From: Pseudomonadota bacterium
GTDB taxonomy: Bacteria > Tectomicrobia > Entotheonellia > Entotheonellales > Entotheonellaceae
Direction: 5' to 3'
Assembly: GCA_005777235.1 (NCBI GenBank)
Contig: SXND01000242.1
Span: forward strand, 1-38,709
DNA length: 38,709 nucleotides
Shown piece by piece: positions 32,852-38,709 of the stretch; position 1 is the first letter of the stretch; each line of letters begins with the position of its first letter. A program made the translations under genes and the position numbers. Under the pieces are notes generated by a model that was not told the origin of the DNA, made no database searches, and saw nothing but the letters and a program-made list of their open reading frames with translations.

Positions 32852-32857
32852 TATAAT
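32852..32857 (+). promoter_or_regulatory. Putative -10 element upstream of aguBA
   Basis: TATAAT within GCTGCTATAATACC lies about 95 bases upstream of aguB. No good -35 hexamer is found 16-19 bases before it, so the call rests on the perfect -10 and its location in the divergent intergenic region. Confidence 0.35.
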
Positions 32858-32950
32858 ACCCCACCGCGGCTCAGGCTTGGTGATCCTACGACGCAACCGT
32901 GACCCAGCTCCTGACCTGCATCCCAGGTCGCCATGAAGAGAGACAGACCC

Positions 32951-33841
32951 ATGTCAGCACTGCACACTCCCCAGGCCGTCCGTGTGGGCTTGCTCCAGAT
33001 GCAAGCACACGCCGATCCCGAGCACAACGTCGAGCGTACCCTGGCCCAGGTGCGCGTCGCGGCAGCCCAGGGGGCTCAGATTGTCTGTCTACAAGAGCTG
33101 TTTCGCTCGCCGTATTTTTGCCAGACCGAAGACCACGCCCAGTTCCGTCTCGCTGAACCCATCCCTGGCCCAACGACGACGCGCTGCAGCGCGCTGGCCG
33201 CGGAGTTAGAGATTGTGCTGATTGTGCCGGTGTTTGAGCAGCGCGCTCCTGGGCTGTATCACAACAGTGCGGTGATCTTCGATGCCGATGGCACGCAGCT
33301 CGGGTTGTATCGCAAGATGCACATTCCTGATGACCCGGCGTACTACGAAAAATTTTACTTTACGCCTGGCGATCGGGGCTTTCAGAGTTATACGACGCGC
33401 TATGGCCGCATTGGCGTACTGATCTGTTGGGACCAGTGGTTCCCCGAAGCCGCGCGGCTCACGGCGCTTATGGGGGCGGACATCTTGTTTTATCCCACCG
33501 CCATTGGCTGGCATGTCGAGGAACGTCCTGACATCCAGCGCGCCCAGCATGAGTCCTGGGAGCTGGTGCAACGCAGCCACGCCATCACCAACGGCGTGTT
33601 TGTCGCCGCGGCCAATCGCGTCGGACGTGAGGGCGACGTGACGTTTTGGGGCGCGTCCTTTGTGGCGGCGCCGGATGGGCAGCTGTTAGTCCGGGCCTCG
33701 CATGATGACGAAGCCTTGCTGCTCACCACCTGCGATCTGGGCGCCGTGGCCACGACGCGCCAGCACTGGCCGTTTTTGCGTGACCGCCGTATTGACGCCT
33801 ATAGCCCTCTGACCGCGAGGTTCCTCGACCATGGCGCCTGA
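32951..33841 (+). CDS. aguB: N-carbamoylputrescine amidase
   Basis: A 296-residue nitrilase-family hydrolase that converts N-carbamoylputrescine to putrescine, CO2 and ammonia. The Glu-Lys-Cys triad is in LQELF, YRKMHIPD and LICWDQWF. FYFTPGDRGF and the TAIGWHVEE segment are characteristic of AguB among nitrilases. ATG 32951 (MSALHTPQAVRVGLLQM) is preferred because the family core begins there; ATG 32933 in frame is the alternative. The stop overlaps the aguA start by 11 bases, showing an operon. Confidence 0.94.
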   Translation: MSALHTPQAVRVGLLQMQAHADPEHNVERTLAQVRVAAAQGAQIVCLQELFRSPYFCQTEDHAQFRLAEPIPGPTTTRCSALAAELEIVLIVPVFEQRAPGLYHNSAVIFDADGTQLGLYRKMHIPDDPAYYEKFYFTPGDRGFQSYTTRYGRIGVLICWDQWFPEAARLTALMGADILFYPTAIGWHVEERPDIQRAQHESWELVQRSHAITNGVFVAAANRVGREGDVTFWGASFVAAPDGQLLVRASHDDEALLLTTCDLGAVATTRQHWPFLRDRRIDAYSPLTARFLDHGA

Positions 33842-34898
33842 CACCCCGGCAGCGCTGGGTTACCGTATGCCAGCGGAGTGGGAGCCGCACACCGCCACCT
33901 GGCTGGCCTGGCCCCACAATACGATCACCTGGCCCGAGCCACTCCTGGACGTGCAGCACATCTTTGTGCAGATGATCGCGGCGCTGCATCGGCACGAGCT
34001 GGTGCATGTGCTGGTGCCGGATGCCGCGACCGTGGCGCAGGTGACGGCGCACTGTCGTGCAGCAGGTATGGACCTCACCCAGGTCATCCTGCATGAGCGG
34101 TGTACGGTGGATGCCTGGCTGCGCGATAGTGGCCCGATCTTTGTCACCGCCCCAGCTGCTGCGGCGCAGCCCGTGGCGCTGAACGACTGGATTTTTAACG
34201 CCTGGGGGGAGAAATATCCCGAGCTGATGGCGGATAACGTCATCCCGCAGTATGTCGCCGGGATGCTGGATCTGCCGCGCTTTGTGCCAGGAATTGTCCT
34301 CGAAGGCGGCTCGATTGACGTCAATGGGCGCGGTACGTGCCTGACCACGGAGCAATGTCTGCTCAACCCGAATCGCAATCCGCACTTGCAGCGGGCGGAC
34401 CTGGAGCGCTACCTGCACGACTATCTGGGCACACGCCACGTTATCTGGCTCGGCGAGGGCATTGTCGGCGATGATACCGACGGCCATGTCGATGACATCG
34501 TGCGCTTTGTCAATCCCACCACCGTGTTGTGTGCCCTGGAAGACGACCCGCAGGATGCCAATTACGCCGCCCTGCACGACAACTACCAGCGTCTGCAAAG
34601 GGCGACAGATCAGGATGGGCGGCCCTTACAGGTCATCCCGCTGCCTATGCCCGGCGTGGTTGGTCCAGTCGAGAGCCGTTTGCCAGCGAGTTACGCCAAT
34701 TTTTACATTGCGAATGGCGTCGTGCTGGTGCCGACCTACGATCATGCCAACGATCAGCGCGCTCTAGCGGTTCTCCGGGAGGTCTTTCCCGAACGCCAGG
34801 TGCTTGGCATCCCCTGCACCGCGCTGGTTTGGGGCCTGGGCGCCATCCACTGTGTCACGCAACAGCAACCGGCCCCAAGTCGCGCGCAAGGGACGTGA
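33831..34898 (+). CDS. aguA: Agmatine deiminase
   Basis: A 355-residue guanidino-group-modifying enzyme that deiminates agmatine to N-carbamoylputrescine, the substrate of the preceding gene. Marks are MPAEWEPHTATWLAWPHN at the N-terminus, AWLRDSGPIF, EGGSIDVNGRGTCL, DTDGHVDDIVRF and the catalytic Cys in GAIHCVTQQQPA. The first ATG overlaps aguB by 11 bases, indicating tight translational coupling. Together with aguB it gives the arginine decarboxylase-dependent putrescine route; the arginine decarboxylase itself is not in this window. Confidence 0.95.
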   Translation: MAPDTPAALGYRMPAEWEPHTATWLAWPHNTITWPEPLLDVQHIFVQMIAALHRHELVHVLVPDAATVAQVTAHCRAAGMDLTQVILHERCTVDAWLRDSGPIFVTAPAAAAQPVALNDWIFNAWGEKYPELMADNVIPQYVAGMLDLPRFVPGIVLEGGSIDVNGRGTCLTTEQCLLNPNRNPHLQRADLERYLHDYLGTRHVIWLGEGIVGDDTDGHVDDIVRFVNPTTVLCALEDDPQDANYAALHDNYQRLQRATDQDGRPLQVIPLPMPGVVGPVESRLPASYANFYIANGVVLVPTYDHANDQRALAVLREVFPERQVLGIPCTALVWGLGAIHCVTQQQPAPSRAQGT

Positions 34899-35051
34899 TG
34901 AGCAAAGCGGCGGCGCAACCCCCTCGCTTGCGCCATGGGGTCAAGACGCCGCATGTCCTGCGGCATGCCGCTTCTGGCGTGCTACGTTTGTGGCCTTCCC
35001 TGCCTCTGCGTGCTGTCTCTCCCGCTGGAAAGCCCCCGAGCCTGGTCTGCC

Positions 35052-35771
35052 CTAGGCGCCCTCCTCAAACTCGGCCTGCTGAAAGTGCAGCACGTGACAG
35101 TTCTCTCGCACGTCACGCTGGAGTTTCTCGCTAAAACCTGTCAGCGACTCTGCCTGAATCTCGATGGCAATTTTCACCTGCACACCAACCTGGGTGCTAA
35201 ACTGCGACACCACTTCCTCCACGAGGTTGGCAAACTGCATTTTCGCCATAACGGGATCAAGATTAATGGTGCCATAAAAACGGCGTTTGGCCGTCGGCGG
35301 TGCTGAACTTCCCGTCGGGCGATAAGCGGCGCTGCTCGGCTCGCGGATACCAGCGGTATCGCTCCCAGAGACCGGGAAGACAGCCGGTGCCGCCGCCGTT
35401 GGCTGGACCATGTCAGCGGTCGCCCGCTGCGCCTCGGCGTAGGCTGAGGCCGCGTGCGGGTCAATGACCAGAAGGGTGCCATCGAGCACGAGCGCGACGG
35501 CCTCTCCAAAACTGAAGCCGACATAGTGCGTGTCGTGCTTGCCGTAGGCGATCCCGAAAAAATCGCGGCTGCCAGTGCCAGCGGCGAGGGCAGCGCGGAA
35601 TACGGTGTCGTCGTGCAAGCGTGGCCAATAGAGATACTGGCAGGTCTTCTGCCACACATCGAGAGCGCTGACCTCTGGCACGTCCGGCTTCCAGAACCAC
35701 GTTTTGCGCATATTAGCCAGGTGGATCGGCGCCCATGCGGTGATGTAGAGCATGTTGTCCTGCAGGAGCAC
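35052..35771 (-). pseudogene. DUF499 / Swt1-HEPN type ATPase, C-terminal fragment
   Basis: The 239-codon frame matches the C-terminus of DUF499 ATPases: VLLQDN-like start, APIHLANMRKTWFWKPD, WQKTCQYLYWPRLHDD, a Ser/Ala/Pro-rich linker, KRRFYGTINLDPVMAKMQF and the ending ENCHVLHFQQAEFEEG. Full proteins are about 1,000 residues with an AAA ATPase; everything before the last 240 residues is missing, and a TAA closes the frame just upstream. DUF499 genes occur with DUF1156 methylases in defence islands. The truncated end abuts the truncated end of a glycosyltransferase gene of opposite strand. Confidence 0.82.
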
Positions 35772-36164
35772 CCAGACTGCGATTATGTCCTGGGCTTAGT
35801 GCACAATTTTCTCAGCCCTGACCTGGAGCAGGAGCAGGCGCGCCGGCTGTCCTTTCCCACAGAACCAACGAGCGGACGCCTCTTAGGTGCCGTTATCGTA
35901 CGCCGCACGGCGTTTTTCCGGGTCGGCTTGTTTGATCCATCGTGTCAAAGTGGTGAGGCGCTGGACTGGTTTGCGCGAGCGGCTGACCTAGGGCTACGAG
36001 CCCACACGGTGCCCGAGGTCGTCCTGCGGCGCCGCGTCCACGGCGCAAATACCACGCTGCGTCCACAGCTCGCGGCCGGCGAATACCTCCGCGTCCTCAA
36101 AGCGGCCCTTGATCGTCGACGGCTGCAGGCAGAAGCCACGTCGGGAGTAGGAAAGACAGGATGA
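35766..36164 (+). pseudogene. Glycosyltransferase family 2, 3' fragment
   Basis: From about 35766 the frame encodes the C-terminal part of a family 2 glycosyltransferase: VLGLVHNFLSPDL, GAVIVRRTAFFRVGLFD, SGEALDWFARAADLGLRAH and VVLRRRVHGANTT. Upstream sequence in this frame is the reverse of the DUF499 remnant, so the N-terminal catalytic half (with the DxD motif) is lost. Its TGA overlaps the next ATG (ATGA), showing it was the first preserved member of an operon. GT2 proteins of this subtype commonly accompany nucleotidyltransferase and ABC genes in RiPP clusters, by family knowledge. Confidence 0.75.
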
Positions 36165-37378
36165 GACAGCGTGCGCCATGGCAGCCAGAGAGCACCGGGA
36201 ACACGGCTGTAGGGAGTATCTGGCCGACAGCAAAACAGCGCCTCTTACTGCGCGCCGCCTTGCTCCGCGGCGAGGAGGAGGTCGGTGCCTGGCAACAATG
36301 GCTGCAGGGCATTGACTGGGACGCCGATTTTGACCGCGGCTCGTTCCGCCTGCTGCCGCTCCTCTACGTCAACATGCAACGGTGTGGTGTCACGCACCCG
36401 ACTCTGCAGAAGCTTAAAGGCTTGTATCGACGGGCATGGTACGAAACAAATAGCCTGTTCTATCGCCTGCGAGACGACATTGTTGCCCTGCGTCAGGCTG
36501 GCCATGACGTCATGCTGGTCAAAGGTGCGCCGCTGGCCCTGACGTATTACCGTAGCCTGGGGGCTCGCCCGATGTCAGATATCGACGTGATCGTGCCGAC
36601 GTCCCAAGCCCAGGCCGCCCTCGCCGTCATGGAACAACGGGGCTGGCAACGTTTCTCCATGGCACGCGACGAGGATCTGGTCTATCGGCACTCCATGTTG
36701 TTCCGCGATAGTGCAGGGTATGAATGCGATCTCCACTGGCATGTCCTCCAGGAGTGCTGTCAAGACGACGCTGATAGCGACTTCTGGCAGGCGGCTACGG
36801 AGCTTGACTTCCAGGGCATCCCTGTCAAGACATTGCATGCTGTAGACCAGTTCTTACTGGTAATCATGCATGGCATCCGTTGGAACCCAGAGCCCGCCAT
36901 ACGTTGGATAGCCGACGCAGCGACCATTGTGCGAGAGGCCGGGGCAACGTTCGATTGGCCACGATTGCTGCGCCAAGCGCAGCAGCGGCAACTGGTCCTA
37001 CGGCTCACCATGGGGCTGCAATACCTGGCGCAGGAGATGGACGTGCCGATCCCTCCGTGTGTGCTGCAGCAACTTGCCGCGGTGCGCATTTCCGCCGTGG
37101 AACGTCTCGAAAGTGCCTGTATCCTGCAACCGGAAGCCGACGTGTACCGGACGTTTCTTGGGCCCATCAAGCTCATATATGCTGACTATGGCCGCTTCGC
37201 TGGTGATCTTGGTCTCTGGCGCACCCTCACCGATTTCCCGCATTACCTGCGGTATCGCTGGCGCATGGAGGGCCGTCGGGACGTCTTGAAGCTGATCCTA
37301 CGCAAGGGACTCCAAAGGAGTGTCGAAGTGCTTCTGGGCCATCGCCAGGCCCTTGAACTCCCCGAAAGCGTACGCTGA
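36161..37378 (+). CDS. Nucleotidyltransferase family protein (NTP_transf_5-like)
   Basis: A 405-residue protein of the uncharacterised nucleotidyltransferase family (PF14907 type). The nucleotidyltransferase signature LGARPMSDIDVIVP carries the two Asp residues; LVKGAPLALTYYRS precedes it and YECDLHWHVLQE carries a third Asp. The C-terminal half is helical (HAVDQFLLVIMHGIRWN, RLLRQAQQRQLVLRLTMG). Members are frequent beside lasso peptide and other RiPP genes, with unknown acceptor. It overlaps both neighbours (ATGA with the glycosyltransferase, TGATG with the ABC transporter). Confidence 0.85.
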   Translation: MRQRAPWQPESTGNTAVGSIWPTAKQRLLLRAALLRGEEEVGAWQQWLQGIDWDADFDRGSFRLLPLLYVNMQRCGVTHPTLQKLKGLYRRAWYETNSLFYRLRDDIVALRQAGHDVMLVKGAPLALTYYRSLGARPMSDIDVIVPTSQAQAALAVMEQRGWQRFSMARDEDLVYRHSMLFRDSAGYECDLHWHVLQECCQDDADSDFWQAATELDFQGIPVKTLHAVDQFLLVIMHGIRWNPEPAIRWIADAATIVREAGATFDWPRLLRQAQQRQLVLRLTMGLQYLAQEMDVPIPPCVLQQLAAVRISAVERLESACILQPEADVYRTFLGPIKLIYADYGRFAGDLGLWRTLTDFPHYLRYRWRMEGRRDVLKLILRKGLQRSVEVLLGHRQALELPESVR

Positions 37379-38585
37379 TGTCCCAGTCAGGTCGCACCAG
37401 CTGGTGGCAGCACTGGCTACGCCAGGTACAGTTTATCGATCGCAGTGCCTGGACGTACTTCGCCGGCTATTTGCAGGGGCAGTGGCTCATCCTGGGTGTC
37501 CTTGGCGGTGTCGCGGCGGGGCAAGCGTGCTTTATGCTGCTCGGGCTCTCACTGGTGCGGTATGTCTTTGACCACGCCATCCCTGCCGGCAACGTGCCTG
37601 TCCTCCTTGCCATCAGCGCGGCCATTCTCCTGTTGCGCATCGGGAACAGCGTCATAGCGCTGTGGCTGCGCTGGCACAATATGCGCATTATCAAGCAGGC
37701 AGTGAGCACCATGCGTCAGGAACTCATTCTGAGGCTCTACGCGTTCCCGCGCGCCTTCCAGACCGAGGCGGATCTCGACGATATCCACTCGCGCATCGTA
37801 CAAGATACGGAACGTGTCGACAACATGATCTACGCGGTGTTGTCCTCCCTGGTGCCAGCCATCTGTGTGAGCACCGTCCTGGTGGTGGTGTTGTCCATCC
37901 TCAATTTTAAGCTGTGCCTCATCGCCGTGGCCTTAGCACCCGTCCTGGGACTGAGCACGAGCTATGCCGGAACTTTCCTCCAGGCCCGTGTCGTCGTGTG
38001 TCAGCGTGCCTTTGAGGCGTTCGCCAAAGGCACGAGATTTGTGCTGTCCTACATGGACCTGACGCGTGTCCAAGGCTATGAAGAGGCTGAGAGCCGACGC
38101 CAGGGGCAACGCATCGATACGCTTCGCGCCCTGTCGCTCCGGATGTCTATGGGCTATGCGCTCCATGGCCAACTCCAGGCCGTGCTGATGACCCTGGGAA
38201 GCTTGCTGGTGCTCTGTATTGGTAGCATTGCAGTGAGCACAGGGCAGATGACGCTGGGAGAATTCTTGGCGTTCTATATTGCGGTGGGATTCCTGCATGG
38301 GTACATTGGCGATATCACCAACGCCCTGCCGCAGATCGTGACAGGCAATGCCTCGTTGATCACCCTGCGACATTTGTGGGCTGAAAGCAGCCATAGCAGT
38401 TATACCGGCCAGCGCCCCATCACCTTCCAGGAGAGGCTGGTATTCAAGGCGGTCTCGTTTGGCTATAGCGCGACGCCGTTGCTGAAGGAGTTGACGCTGA
38501 CTATCCGGCGAGGTCGCACCATGGCGATCAGAGGATCCAATGGCGCTGGCAAGAGCACCCTCTTGTACCTAACTCACCTTACGCG
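37378..38585 (+). pseudogene. ABC exporter (permease-ATPase), interrupted by IS
   Basis: The frame starts at ATG 37378 overlapping the upstream TGA. It encodes a six-helix permease (WLILGVLGGVAAGQACFML, ISAAILLLRIGNSVIALW, VLSSLVPAICVSTVLVVVL, LMTLGSLLVLCIGSIAVS) then the nucleotide-binding domain: LVFKAVSFGYSATPLLKELT and Walker A GSNGAGKST at residues 386-394. About residue 398 the homology ends and insertion-sequence DNA begins; Q-loop, signature and Walker B are missing from the window. No stop occurs between it and the transposase start, which lies in the same frame. As an exporter following the nucleotidyltransferase it probably served a secreted peptide. Confidence 0.82.
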
Positions 38586-38616
38586 ACTGGAACGAAAAAA
38601 GTGTAGAATCGCCCGT

Positions 38617-38709
38617 ATGAAATCACAACCGATAGCAGATTTGTATTCCGACTACTTGCTGGCGTCGTTTGGGGCGACCACGGCTACCGGGCTGAGCGCA
38701 CTGCTGGAA
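38617..38709 (+). CDS. Insertion sequence transposase, 5' end only
   Basis: The 31 codons from ATG 38617 to the window edge read MKSQPIADLYSDYLLASFG and TTATGLSALLE, resembling the start of DDE transposases of IS4/IS701-type elements. TAGAAT at 38604-38609 could be its -10. The element inserted in the ABC gene near 38570-38585; the left terminal repeat cannot be confirmed because the right end is outside the window. Confidence 0.6.
   Translation, partial: MKSQPIADLYSDYLLASFGATTATGLSALLE

Noticed and set aside
34940-34970. GCCGCATGTCCTGCGGC hairpin after aguA as a terminator
   Set aside because: The stem is only six base pairs with no T-run, and such short GC stems are frequent by chance at this composition.
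35454-35765. N-terminal half of the glycosyltransferase in the open frame upstream of 35766
   Set aside because: This part is the exact antisense of the well-supported DUF499 fragment and has no glycosyltransferase motif.
1-38709. CRISPR arrays, tRNA or rRNA genes
   Set aside because: No regularly spaced direct repeats and no tRNA- or rRNA-like conserved segments were noticed on either strand; a covariance-model scan would be the decisive test.

Overview
The window reads as chromosomal DNA of a GC-rich bacterium: most genes have GGAGG-type ribosome binding sites, there are no introns, and TAA, TAG and TGA all serve as ordinary stops. A PEP-CTERM sorting tail, a TPR-CHAT protease, a DUF499 remnant, a TnpB element, many short-chain dehydrogenase / acyl-CoA dehydrogenase / class III CoA-transferase genes and scattered palindromic elements suit a large-genome uncultivated lineage (Tectomicrobia/Entotheonella-like is a guess; the sequence alone cannot settle taxonomy).

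Layout. 1-3118: an SDR oxidoreductase, an orotate phosphoribosyltransferase-like gene, a convergent inositol-monophosphatase-family gene and a small CxxC protein. 3284-6318: a two-gene module, a HEPN gene broken by one TGA and then, with an ATGA overlap, an 879-residue ATPase carrying a BolA-like N-terminus, a ParA-like domain and a second P-loop domain. 6411-7457: a lactonase-type beta-propeller. 7711-12427: a co-directional run (GIY-YIG-like protein, acyl-CoA dehydrogenase, CoA-transferase, M20 amidohydrolase with an altered metal site, TSUP permease), probably one catabolic operon. 12563-20621: housekeeping genes (Trp/Arg-rich small protein, YggT, lysA, PBP4, upp with an apparent ATT start, DUF72, cyclophilin, FAD oxidoreductase, cupin). 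20831-23584: a flavodoxin and a PEP-CTERM gene split by a roughly 1.6-kb TnpB element that also carries a divergent ribbon-helix-helix gene. 23989-28968: a minus-strand cluster of YbjN-like/TPR/CHAT protease (split by one in-frame TAG), a short gene with a one-base frameshift, and a membrane protein overlapping it by ATGA. 29326-34898: a methyltransferase, nadB, a secreted S1/P1 nuclease, and the aguB-aguA pair for agmatine to putrescine. 35052-38709: a DUF499 ATPase remnant abutting the 3' part of a glycosyltransferase gene, then a nucleotidyltransferase and an ABC exporter of the kind seen in RiPP clusters, the exporter being cut after Walker A by an insertion sequence that leaves the window.

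The most noteworthy content is the conflict-type material: the HEPN/BolA-like/ParA/P-loop pair, the TPR-CHAT plus membrane-protein cluster, the DUF499 remnant, and a TnpB whose RuvC catalytic glutamate appears relocated. Several of these carry exactly one point lesion each, which suggests recent inactivation or, alternatively, sequence errors that should be ruled out first.
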